From contig CM061920.1 of NCBI GenBank assembly GCA_031002005.1, positions 113,698,095 to 113,762,094 of the forward strand: a stretch of DNA of 64,000 nucleotides, written 5' to 3'. This DNA is from Vandiemenella viatica (taxonomy: Eukaryota > Arthropoda > Insecta > Orthoptera > Morabidae). Position 1 is the first letter of the stretch. Each line of letters starts with the position of its first letter. The notes beneath the pieces are model-generated. The model did not search any database and had not been told where the DNA came from. It saw nothing but the letters and a program-made list of their open reading frames with translations. The position numbers were made by a program, and so were the translations under genes. Positions 24,466-34,676 of the stretch are shown in pieces.

Positions 24466-25302
24466 GAACTCACGCTAATGTTAGAACATCATCAGTGCTA
24501 AGTTTATTCAATCCGATAAAACTATGCTCATACCTCGCGTGGTAGTATTTAATGACAAACTAATAACCACTTTTTACGGTCAAAAAGTTAACGATGATTA
24601 TCTTCCTTTTTAAAAGTTTTATAATTAAACTTGCAGTGATAATATTTCCACGGGTCAGCCAGTATACAAGAACTGTTCGTTTAAAAATTCTTTGACATCA
24701 AAGAGAATCTATTTGTAGGCTTTCTGGTACCTGAATTGCAACGAGATGGCGCTACTGCCGTTTTCGAGATACCGAGTGATAAAATTGTTCGTATTTTGTA
24801 AACTCGCTTGTAGGGAAGACAACTATTTAGGTAATCTTAAAAGTCAAAACATTATCTAAATATCAAATTTCATCCAAATCGTCATAGCCGTTTCCGAGAT
24901 CCGAAATATATATATAGATATATATATACACACACAAGAATTGCTCGTTTAAAGATATAATATTCAACACTTGCTAGCCGCCAGCTTTGCTAATTTAGCT
25001 TGATATAGTCAATGAGATATAACCAAGTCAATGTTTTTAAGTCTAAAAATCAAATATGCACTGTTCTGATCAACTGAATTTAACTAACTCCGTTTCTTGA
25101 ATTATTTTTTACACACTCAATTTACAGCCATATAATTTCCTAACACGTCTTATAGCTACCTTACAGGGAAGCACAAACTCGCGTCATACGACGATATCGA
25201 AGCAGTGCAACACAAAGTCGCTACCCGTCCAAGGAACACTGCACACTCTCGCTCAGCTGGCGATACCAAAGAGTCTACAAATAATTAAAGACGATTAATA
25301 GT
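24466..25302. other. No gene; AT microsatellite and repeat remnants
   Basis: AAGAA(C/T)TG(T/C)TCGTTTAAA occurs at about 24667 and 24943, the second next to a TATATA/CACACA microsatellite (24907-24940). These look like ends of an old interspersed repeat. Confidence 0.45.
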
Positions 25303-25332
25303 CATGGAAGAAGGAATATTCCTTCCTCCATG
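25303..25332. repeat. 30-bp near-perfect palindrome
   Basis: The left half CATGGAAGAAGGAAT pairs with the right half ATTCCTTCCTCCATG at 14 of 15 positions with no spacer. No flanking element was recognised. Confidence 0.85.
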
Positions 25333-26253
25333 TTAAGTATGATATCCAGACTAAAATACACACTACTATCTGTGGAAACCCGGTCACAGACTATATATAA
25401 TTATATAGGATACTTATAAAATAAATACAAAAATACAATAATAAAAAATATTTCGTTCGGGGAGGGGCGCGGGAGTGATAACGTACAAACCCACATGTAT
25501 AGCGCAAATTAAATTGCTAACTACAATCGTACCATGAAAGCGTCAGTTGTCGTAAACTATTTTTATGTCCAACACAAAAAGTTTAATGAAAAGATTTATT
25601 CATGTTACAAACCATCAGTCGATGCATTAATTATTATGAACATATTGAATCTACTTTCAACTCTAAACGCTATATATTTTACCTGAGCGGATTTAGCGGT
25701 TTACGCAAATAGCGAAGAACATAATCAATAGTAAATAGAATGAAAACTATATTACCGCCGAATGTATCGTGATATACAGTGCTACTGTAAAGGATTCTTC
25801 AAAATGCCAACATAGGTACTAAAGGTTTTCGCGTTTAAAATATCAGTAAAACAATAGTTAATTTAAGAGTGTCATTTTTTCGTCATCAATTTATGTAGTT
25901 TTTCGCATTCATTGCAGCCATTTATGGCGTTTAAAATATGAACATCCTAAATTTAACGAAAAATACCAGTATATACCTTAATACGTTGAGAAAGGGTCTA
26001 AGATTTGTTGTAATATGGAATATGCAACATCTTGCGATTTCATCTCTGGTGTTTCTCATTTACTGCTCCGGCAACATGTGACATACAACTATGAAATACC
26101 ACACAATTCATATCAGATTACCATCGAAATCTGTTAGTAGTTTTGAGTTTTCATAGAACAGATATACATGGTTTTCGTTTTATAGCTAGATTGTTATCTG
26201 ATAACTGATATACACGGTCTGTGTAGCTGGAAGTAAGTCCTTTTTGTCACTAA
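25333..26253. other. No gene recognised
   Basis: AT-rich sequence; no frame, repeat boundary or RNA gene could be supported. Confidence 0.5.
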
Positions 26254-26327
26254 TGCCCCGTTTAAAAAAGGCTAGTTGACTGGAACGAGTGTACTGTCTT
26301 GCTGCGCGCGCAGCCAGTGGCGTAGCT

Positions 26328-26372
26328 GGGGGGGGGGGGGGGGGGGGAGGGGGGGCGGTGGGGGCGGTCCGT
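26328..26372 (+). other. Long G-tract inside the hAT left end
   Basis: About 20 consecutive G (26328-26347), then further G-runs separated by A, C and T. It is a strong candidate for G-quadruplex formation on the plus strand and a likely site of sequencing error in run length. Confidence 0.75.
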
Positions 26373-27197
26373 TTGGGGGTGACACCCACATTTCGAAAAT
26401 AGTAATCGAAATTAGTGTGACACCAAAAAAAAATAAACTTCTTTTATCCTTTGGTGTCGAAACACGACTACTTTTATTTTTATGAATATTTGTTTTTAGG
26501 TTGATCTAGCGCTTTTTCAAATGCGATCCAGGCGGCTGTGCTCATTCGTTATAGTAGAATATAATTGTTGGCAATACCGTGCGCTTAAACAAAGAGAGCA
26601 CCGCTCTGTAGCTCCAACAATCACAAGAAATTGTTCATTGTTGTGCTTGCCGTCCGTCACTGTTGTTTGGTTTGTTAGAAGCGGCTGTGGATATAATGTA
26701 AGTTTTCTTGTATAAAAAGAGGAAGTTTTAAAATTAAAGTTTATATATAATTGCTAAAATCATAGTAATTAGACAGTTAAATTGTAAATCCTCGAAAATA
26801 TTTAGAGAAAATTTGGAAATGAAAACCAAGCGTATGTCGGTTTTAAAATTGTTTTGCTTATTTAGAATTCCATTAGCTTTCAAGCTAAGATTTACAAGTG
26901 CTTTGAAGTTTTTCTAGTGATTTTTGAATTTATTATCTGACAGATTCGTGATGTACAAACTGACTACATTTCGCGTTATCCGATTTACACTCTGCGTACC
27001 TGCCTATTATCGACAGTGCACCTATATTCGACATGAAATCGTATCATGTTCGAATTTATGCTAGTAAAAACTGTGCATAAACTAGCAATACTGTCAGGTT
27101 TAAAATCAATCTGAACGGGTTCAAGTGTTCGTTGATGGTATCGTCCGTCGTTGGTAATCAGTTTTTGTAAAGCTTGTGTTTAAAACAGTCGGAACCG

Positions 27198-27381
27198 TAA
27201 CTGTTGTGTATAGAACTGTAATGTAAATTATATATATTTAAAACTGTAAAGGAAATTAAATGTAAATTGTTAAACTATGTAAATAGAACTGTAATGAAAT
27301 TTGAATTGTCATAAAACGCAAAGAACTTGGCTGTGTGGCTGATAAGGCCGAAAGCCATTTAAATAAATAAATTTAAAAAAA
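27198..27381 (+). mobile_element. 5'-truncated LINE 3' end with AAAT-type tail
   Basis: The insert is flanked by an exact 11-bp duplication AGTCGGAACCG (27187-27197 and 27382-27392). It ends with a GGCTGATAAGGCCGAAAGCC stem-like motif followed by TAAATAAATAAAT and an A-run, the pattern of a target-primed LINE 3' end. No coding sequence remains. Confidence 0.85.
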
Positions 27382-28177
27382 AGTCGGAACCGCGTAGCTT
27401 GCTAGCGAAATCGTAACATTAGTAAGCACTTAAATTCTAGGTGCATGTAAGTTTGCTATGCTTTCTTCTGATCGAGAATATGCAAATATGATCGCGATGA
27501 AATAATTAAGCGTATGATTCTCTATGGAGTTTCCATAATAAATTTAGAGAAGAAGAAAATTTGTATTATGGGTAACCCCTCTGTCGAATACAGGTGTATT
27601 CCTTAAATCGACAGGGATGTCGAACTTTTGTTCCTGATCAAACTGAGCGAACATTCAAGCCGTTTACAACATTTTTATTTATGTGCTACATAGCGACGCT
27701 AGAAATGTAAAATTAACACGTGAAGACGGTCTTCAGTAGGCCTACATACAATGTCATATTTAGAAGTCTGAAAATACTTCACTTGTGAAGTACTTAATGT
27801 AAAGACGGCAGATACCGCAAAGGCATGTTCTTATATTACCTAAGCCTTTAAAAAAAAAAAAAAAATCGTTGTTTTTATATTGCATTTTTTGTTCTATTTT
27901 TATGAAGGAACTTAATGTAGAGTTGCTTCTCTGACTATACAGTCTCTCCCAGGGTCTCACGACTTGTGGGACCCGGATTCTGGGTTTGCACCGATGGAAC
28001 CCCATCTGGGTCTGGAATTGCTTCTACTTGGATCAAGCCACTTCTGTTAACTTTCCTCTCGATATCCCTTGCGAAGTCATTTGAATACAACCTATGTTAA
28101 CGTTTCAACAACAAATGATTGGGTAGTTTTCGATTTTTAAAAAAGTTTAAAGCGAAATATTATGGTCGCCCTACAGT

Positions 28178-29583
28178 TACACTGGCAAAAATTAGAATCT
28201 CACCATGCATAAAGGAATGGTAGAATTTTAGGAAACTTTGAAGATATATCCAGGGCCATACCCAGAAGAAATGATAGCAAATGGAAATGGATCAGGATAA
28301 GTTATTAACTTTAGATACAGTTTTCAGTAAGAAATGCGTGCAACTTGAGCACCAATGCATTCGTGGATTCTTGCCGACATTGAATCAACAAGTGTTTCGA
28401 ATGTCTTCTTGGGGTATTTCTCTTTACGCCTGCATGTCTTTTGCAGTCAGTTATTGCGCAGTTTGTGCTGGGTCACCATGTGATCAAATGTGTCTACTCC
28501 TGGTATCCCAGACATGCTCTATTGGGGACAAGTTTGGGGACTGCGCTGTTCAAATTGTGATCGAAACTCCTTGCAAGGCTTGTGTAACGATGGCCGCAAT
28601 ATGAGGACGGGAATTTTCTTGTTGTAAGATGCGATTTGAATGGTGAACATGAAGGGTATCACAATAAGATGCAGTACCCTGTCCACATAGTGGTGGGCTG
28701 TCATTGTGCCATCAACAACAGCCGACTCAGTCATGCTGTCGAAACTGATTGCCGCCAAAAAATGACACCGGTGACTGCATTTGTGTGATGTTCTGAAATC
28801 ACAGCAGGTAAGCCGTTTTCCAATACGCCTCCGAACATGTCGTGAATTATCACTTTGCCACAGACAGAATCGAGACTCGTCTGTAATCACAAATGTACGC
28901 CATTCACATGTCCTTTTATGTTTTGCATTACGCCAGGTTAGATGATGCTGGCAATGAAATCAGATTAATGGGACACATTGCATAGGGTTCAGAGAGCGTA
29001 CTCCAGCTTCAACCAATTGGTTTTCAATCGTCCGGGGAGGGGGGTGACTCTCTGTAACCACTGTTTGGATTTGGACTGCAGTCAACCATTTGCCAGCAGC
29101 AGCCACCCACACAATTTGGCGGTCTTCACATGCTGTTATCAGTCAGTATAGACCTGGAGTATTAGAGCTTTATTTCATCACTGTGTAACAAGTCTGTATA
29201 CTGACAATCCACTACGGCCAATCCTTTGGGAGATTTCACGATATGATGCACCTTTTATAAACACGTCAATTCTCCGACCTCTCTCACAGTTAGACATTTG
29301 AGTGTATAGAGTTGTCACTCTTCGCCTGGGCATACTTAGCCAACAAGAACTCGTGGACAACAAAGTGTCATGTTACACCACACTGTACGCCACTTGTACG
29401 TTAAAAGAATATAAAAAAATAGCAATTTACATAATAGATAGCACCGTAATTCTCATATTATTACATGTAAAACATTCAATTTTAAATCATTTAATACTCT
29501 TCATGTGGGCATACTTGGGGCCAAATTTCATTCATTTATCACAACATCGTATGGGTGTTGGGATTTTAATTTGCGCCAGTGTG
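28178..29583 (-). pseudogene. Tc1-like transposase, decayed, with inverted ends
   Basis: Ends share ACACTGGC-AAATTA-AATC-CA (28179 onward; reverse complement ending about 29583). The N-terminal helix-turn-helix piece is at 29178-29363 (YREISQRIGRS). The catalytic region at 28519-28890 reads TDESRFCLWQSDNSRHVRRR, then a shifted-frame QQENSRPHIA and SPNLSPIEHVWD, as in DD34E Tc1 transposases. The second catalytic Asp has become Glu (QQEN instead of QQDN). Several frameshifts make it inactive. It is inserted inside the hAT element at 26315-31609. Confidence 0.85.
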
Positions 29584-29915
29584 TGTATCAGTTGCTACGT
29601 GTAAAGGTCGAGCTCTATTTTGCCAATACTGGTCTGTACCGTCACCGCAACGACAGTCGGCCGAGTGGCAGCTCGCCCCCTCGCGTCCACAATTTTCCAT
29701 AGCTCGCCCATGTTCCTACCCGGTCTTTAGTCTCCTTTAACTTTTTCAAGTAATTGTTACAGGGAATCAGTGTTGGGGATGACAGGTAGGTATGATACCT
29801 TTACTTTATTTTGCACAGTTTTGGTACGAAAGTACATTAAAATACTTTTTTATTTGACTCATGTAATCACCTATCTGGTTGATCGCATATGTACAAAAAT
29901 AGTATCCCAGCGCAG

Positions 29916-30126
29916 CAGTACCGGATTAACCACGTAGCAGGAAGTAGCAAATGCCACGGGCCTCGCGCCTTCTAGGGGGCCTCGCGCCTCCTAGGGGGGC
30001 CCCACACCTAGGCTAGATAGGCGACCTTTTTTGTTTTTAGCTCCACAATTTTCCCCAGGACGGCAAAAATCAAGGGCCTCTTCTTCACATTTGCTACGGG
30101 CCCCGCGCTGTCTTAATCCGGCCCTG
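29916..30126. mobile_element. 211-bp hAT MITE
   Basis: Inverted ends CAGTACCGGATTAA and CAGGGCCGGATTAA (reverse strand, ending at 30126) continue with a shared GTAGCAAATG motif. An exact 8-bp duplication CAGCGCAG flanks it (29908-29915 and 30127-30134). No ORF. Typical short hAT derivative. Confidence 0.9.
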
Positions 30127-30489
30127 CAGCGCAGTATTAACAAATCATTACCACACTGTACCGGAATGAAAGATTCTCCCATATTTCAACGCAATCGCAA
30201 TGAAATGTAAATCACTTCGCACTTGACGTGTTTGTTTTTCTTGAGATTCTTTTCGATTCATTCAGTATTTTTTTTTTTAGCAAATAATGAGGTTATAAAA
30301 TATTTTAATTTAAATTTATGCGTAAAGATTTTGTATAATAAATATAATAATTTCATGTTATCTCAAAGTTCTAGTCAGAGTTTCTTATTAGGAAACTCGC
30401 AGTGCACCTATATCGTAGTCACCTAACTTCGAAAGGAGACCTACAGATTAACGTGAAATTCGAATACGGAGCGTCCTAGAATCCTCGTA

Positions 30490-30640
30490 TTAACAGATAA
30501 AAGCATTGCCAAAGGTAAATGTCAATTTTTCGGCCCGCAAAATTACAGTCGAGTCCGGGATTTGAACCGGGAACTTCAGTAACCAAACCGCACGCAGTCA
30601 TTTGAGTCACCAGTCCGAATATAGGTGTAATGAAAAATAA
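30490..30640 (-). mobile_element. tRNA-derived SINE (family II)
   Basis: On the minus strand: GGTGACTCAAATGACTGCGT, GTTCCC, a perfect B box GGTTCAAATCC, CGACTGTAATTTTG and a 3' TTTGGCAATGCTTT. It is inverted relative to the next SINE at 30755. Confidence 0.7.
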
Positions 30641-30754
30641 GTTTGCAAACATGATACAATGAATATACTTTGTTTCTATACCATCTATTTTTGCTATCAA
30701 AAAACACGAATCAACTTTTATGTGTTTGAATACCGGTACATATTTTTCGGTACT

Positions 30755-30895
30755 TCTAGATTAGTCTGGCGTATGGTTACGGCGTGCGATTCGGGTGTGG
30801 AAGGTCCCCGTTACAATTGCAGATCTCGGCTGCAATTTTTGTGGGTCTTAAAATTGATCTTCAACTCTGGCAATGTTTTGATTTATTAATGCGAA
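30755..30895 (+). mobile_element. tRNA-derived SINE (family II), opposite orientation
   Basis: It shares GGCGTGCG, a decayed B box, CGGCTGCAATTTTTG, GGGTC and CTGGCAATGTTTT with the 30490-30640 copy. The pair forms an inverted arrangement about 115 bp apart. Confidence 0.65.
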
Positions 30896-31725
30896 GATGC
30901 TAGAACAATTCCTACATGTTTAGAACATCTTATGAACATGGATGAAAAAAAAAGACACTTGTTTTAAGATCAACAATAACATGAAAACAACATTTGGTCG
31001 TAAGGGAAGGGAAATTTCCGAACTCTCTCTATGCGTTCTCCACATCCAGCAGACCGACACTGGTCCACACCGTCAAAACATAAACCAATCCAATGATGGC
31101 CGCGTGTCGGCCGAGTGTCGGACGACATGCCGTGTCCTTTGGACAAACTTCGACCGAGTGAGCGCCAATAGTAAGAAACGTGTCGGTGCGGTGACGGTGC
31201 GGAACAGTATCAGGCAAGAGAGGCCCGATCTTCAGAGGAGTTAAAATTAATCTAAAACCACTTTCGATCACCAGTGATCAACACGTGGCTAAAATCTTGC
31301 CATATTGATTATTGAACATGAAGTAAATCAAATTTTAATTTCGAAAATGTGATTTACTGGTTTGCAGTTGTTAAAGCTAGAAAGAGGGGTTTGTGAAAGC
31401 AATTGTTTTTATTTTATTTGTATATCTTTTAAATGTTGTTAATCTTACAATTTTATTAACTATTATTTTTAGATAACAATAAATTTTTTATTAATATCAT
31501 ATTTTACACCTAAAAGATAATATAATATACTCAATTTTGGATTTAAATTTTCAAGGGGTGGCACCATCGATATCCGCCCCGGGTGTCGCCCACGCTAGCT
31601 ACGCCACTGCGCTCAGCACTGGATAGTTCACTCTCCTCGTGTAAACAGGTACAAGGCAGACAGTTTACTGAGGATAGTGAAATCGGTTCACAACCAACTT
31701 TTGGCGTGCGAGTTCAACAATCAAA

Positions 31726-31857
31726 ATGGCGAAAACTAAAAAGTCGCGTAAGGGCAGTGAAACAGAGGCATTAAAATCTTTAGAACTGCATGAAAGTGAG
31801 GAAATTCCGTGGAATTTTAAGAATAAAAATTATATAAACAAGGATTTTAGAGACTAA
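31726..31857 (+). pseudogene. MADF-like exon of the Harbinger-type shell
   Basis: Forty-three codons start with a Lys-rich leader (MAKTKKSRKGS), followed by SLELHESEEIPWNFKNKNY and INKDFRD, then TAA and YQEVAS in the same frame. MADF domains follow the pattern L-I-x-L-(x)n-L-W-(x)n-Y-x-N-K-(x)n-R-(x)n-E-I-A, which this matches up to and past the stop. MADF/Myb-like proteins are the second gene of PIF/Harbinger elements and bring transposase to DNA. The domain's C-terminal part is not seen; the RTE insertion begins about 160 bp downstream. Confidence 0.55.
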
Positions 31858-32021
31858 TATCAAGAAGTTGCTTCATAGAGGTGTAATTTTTTTATATATC
31901 GGAAAAATATTTCTTAATAGCTCTTCAAATTGATATACAGTTAGTCTTAAATGATGGAACTCTATATTTTCCCTTGCAACTTTATTTTTTAAAAAGGCGT
32001 TGAGGCACTTAAAGCATTTCT

Positions 32022-34080
32022 TTTTTTTTTTTTTTTTTTTTCGAATCACCCATCTTTGGGGTACGTCAGATCAATCACTTCTTGGATGCTTGCGTTTTCT
32101 TCTTCTCCCAGTATCTCTTCATTCTATCTGATCTCTTCCTTCTTTCCTCTTCTGAAATTTGAATCGGTTTTCTGGTGTTTATCGCAACTTGGAACCTCTT
32201 ACTTTTGTCTTTGGTCACGGTCTTGGCTGTACCATTCTTTAACATCACTTCGGTAATCTGGAGTTCTCTCAAATCCTTTTCCACTTCCTTAAACCAGTTG
32301 GGCTTAGTCTTTTTTTATAAAAGAAGTCAAAGATTTTTTTTGTTAATCTGTTAGGATTCATTCGGAATATGTGTCCATAGAAATCAATCCTTTTTTTTCT
32401 CATGGTTTCGGAGAGTCTCTCAGACTTTGCGTAGAGGGCTTCGTTTCTGTAGAAAACTTGTTTGTTATTCTGGAATTTGGGACCCATGATCTTCCTCAAA
32501 ATTTTCCTCTCTTTGATTTCCAATTTCTCCATTTGTCCTTTCCTCCCCATGACTAGTGTCTCAGCTGCATAGAGTGCTTCCGGCTTAATTACTGTGTTGT
32601 AATGTCTTATCTTTGTGTTCCAAGAGAGGCTTTTCTTATTGTAAGTGTTTTTGGTCTTCTGGAAGGCTAATTCCATTTTGGTCCTTCTCGCTTCCATTGT
32701 TTTACCTTCAAGGTTGTTCCATTCAATCCATTCCCCTAGGTACTTGAAACTCCTAACCACCTCTATTTTATGAGCTCCTACTCGGACTCTCGTAGGAGTG
32801 TCTGGTATATTTGTCATAATCTTTGTTTTTTCGAAAGAAATCTTAAGTCCTAACTTCCCTGCCTGCTCTTGTAATTCGGCGATTTGTTCTTTGGCTTCCT
32901 CCCATGTTTCTGCGAGCATCGCCATATCGTCAGCGAATGCCAAACACTTAATCGTAACTCCTTTATTTTTTGTTCCAAGTCTAATTCCTCCTCTGGTTCT
33001 TGCATTCCATTCTCTCACAACTTTTTCGAGTGCACAATTGAACAACAGGGAGGAGAGGCCATCCCCTTGCCGGACCCCTGTTCTGATCTCAAAAGGTTCT
33101 GACAGTTCACCCATGAATCTAACTTTTGAGGTCGTATTTGTGAGGGTTTCTTTGATGATATTCAGGGTTTTCCTGTCCAAGCCAAATTCCTCCAAAATAT
33201 TGAATAGCGACCCTCTGTCTATGGAATCGTAAGCTTTTTGGAAGTCCACAAAAGTCACTATATATGGTTTCGCCCTCTGTTTCTGGTATGCTAAAATGTT
33301 TCTGAGGTTTAGGATCTGTTCAGGGCAAGACCTTCCTTTCCTGAACCCTGCTTGATACTCCCCGATTTGGCAGTCCAGCTGGGATTCTGCTCGTTCAAGT
33401 AATGCTCTGGACAATATCTTATAGGTCACATCCACCAAAGAAATCCCTCTGTAGTTGTTCGGATCAGATTTAGAGCCTCTTTTATGCAGAGGGTGTATCA
33501 GGGCCATTTTCCATTCCTCTGGAATCACTTCTTTCTTCCATATCTCCTCAAAAAAATTCTGGAGTGAGATAATTGCATTTTTGCTAGCATATTTCCATAA
33601 TTCGGCTGTTATTTGATTTTCCCCTGATGCCTTAAAATTTTCCATGTGAGTCAGAATTGTCTGGATCTCATTTATAGATGGGGGTTTAGAGTCAGGGTTG
33701 GTGGACGACTTCTTTCCATCATCGAAGACCATCTTTTGGAGTGGTTCTTCGCAATTTAGGAGTTCCTTGAAGTAGTCTGCCAGTATCTTGCAGTTGCCCC
33801 TATTACTATATGCCATGTTCCCTTTTTTATCCTGAAGTTGGAGGGTTGGGGGGTTGTATTTATTAAGCTTCTCTCTGAAGATGTTATTCTTAGTAAAGTC
33901 GTCATTAATCTTACTGAGTATTTGGTCTTCTTGAACCTTCTTTACTTTCTTGATTTCCTTGGACACCATCCTCCTAGTTTCCACAAAGTGCTGCTTTTTA
34001 ATATTCACTCTTTTAACGTTTTTCTAAGTTTTATTTTATTATTCTTCATATCATTCAACATTATAATCAATTCCTTTCTG
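32022..34080 (-). pseudogene. RTE-clade LINE: RT and C-terminus, 5'-truncated, one main frameshift
   Basis: A 579-codon frame (32269-34008) holds a complete RT. It has a fingers region with ASGENQITAELWK, NNYRGISLVDVTYK, GFRKGRSC, TFVDFQKAYDSIDR (first Asp), RTGVRQGDGLS and the LAFADDMAML box, then a thumb and RIDFYGHIFRMN. The protein continues in another frame (32075-32284: NWFKEVEKDLRELQ on), so a single frameshift at about 32290 separates the C-terminus. The endonuclease is missing. The 3' end is a ~21-base A-tail (plus-strand T-run 32021-32041). The order of motifs fits the RTE clade. It is the best-preserved RT in the window. Confidence 0.9.
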
Positions 34081-34259
34081 TAATATGGACAAACTAGTTT
34101 CAATAAGATAACAATGTACGTGTAGAGAACTGTCCTCACAGTGGACAGTGAACTGTCTTCAAATTATTAATAGCATGCTAGTCCACTCTCTTACCCCCAC
34201 CACCGACGGACCGGCCAACTGTCGTTCCAGTCAACTCGCATCATGTAAACGCGGCCTAA

Positions 34260-34676
34260 GTGGTGTATATGATTGAAGATTTATGGTTAAGTTTCTGACG
34301 TTACGTCAACTATTTGTACGGGAAAGGTGTACAGCGAAATATATATATATACATATGTGTGTGTGTGACAGCAGGAGTTTGGCTAGCTCCAGATAAACAC
34401 GTCGGCGCACGACTGTGACTAACGGGGGGTTATATACATGTGATAAAGGGGGTTATTATGGCCATGCAGTCCACTAGTGAGCGTCTTGATTGATTTGGGA
34501 GGTGTTCTTAGAAGCATCTTAGGATTTTAGGCTATCTTCCAGATTATAACAGATTAACTACTTGTGGGCACCGAGATGTTATTTGTCAGGATAAGGATAT
34601 TTGACACCAGGGCGATCGATCTTTGGTATAGCAGGGATCCCCAACTGCTCTAACAGTGATATACTTATAATAGATA
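34260..34676. other. No gene recognised
   Basis: Contains a TATATA/TGTGTG microsatellite at about 34340-34368. Nothing else identified. Confidence 0.5.

Larger units (their letters stand above)
26315..31609. mobile_element. hAT-type element, 5.3 kb, with nested insertions
   Basis: Inverted ends begin CAGTGGCGTAGCT at 26315 and end AGCTACGCCACTG at 31609. The flanking 8-bp duplication is CGCGCAGC / CGCTCAGC (26307-26314 and 31610-31617, 7 of 8). Subterminal text is also partly inverted (GGGTGACACC versus GGTGTCGCC). No transposase exon was recognised; a GC-rich block at 26500-26700 followed by GTAAGT-type sequence may be its old promoter/5' exon. It holds a LINE tail, a Tc1 relic, a MITE and two SINEs. 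Confidence 0.8.
26254..34256 (+). mobile_element. PIF/Harbinger-like element carrying nested insertions
   Basis: Imperfect inverted ends share AGTTGACTGGAACGA (left about 26272, right reverse complement about 34232) and CG-TTTA near the tips. They are flanked by direct TAA (26251-26253 and 34257-34259). A three-base TWA duplication is characteristic of PIF/Harbinger. A MADF-like exon starts at 31726, and such accessory proteins accompany Harbinger transposases. No transposase is seen. A hAT inserted near the left end (26315-31609) and an RTE LINE inserted on the right explain most of the 8 kb. Confidence 0.65.

Noticed and set aside
28281..28604. 107-codon plus-strand frame
   Set aside because: It is the reverse-strand shadow of the Tc1 transposase.
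29605..31240. GC-rich blocks sharing TCGGCCGAGTG (29665 and 31120) as ends of another element
   Set aside because: The shared text is short and in the same orientation, and no duplication or inverted end could be defined.
32798..33232. 144-codon plus-strand frame
   Set aside because: It is the reverse-strand shadow of the RTE reverse transcriptase.
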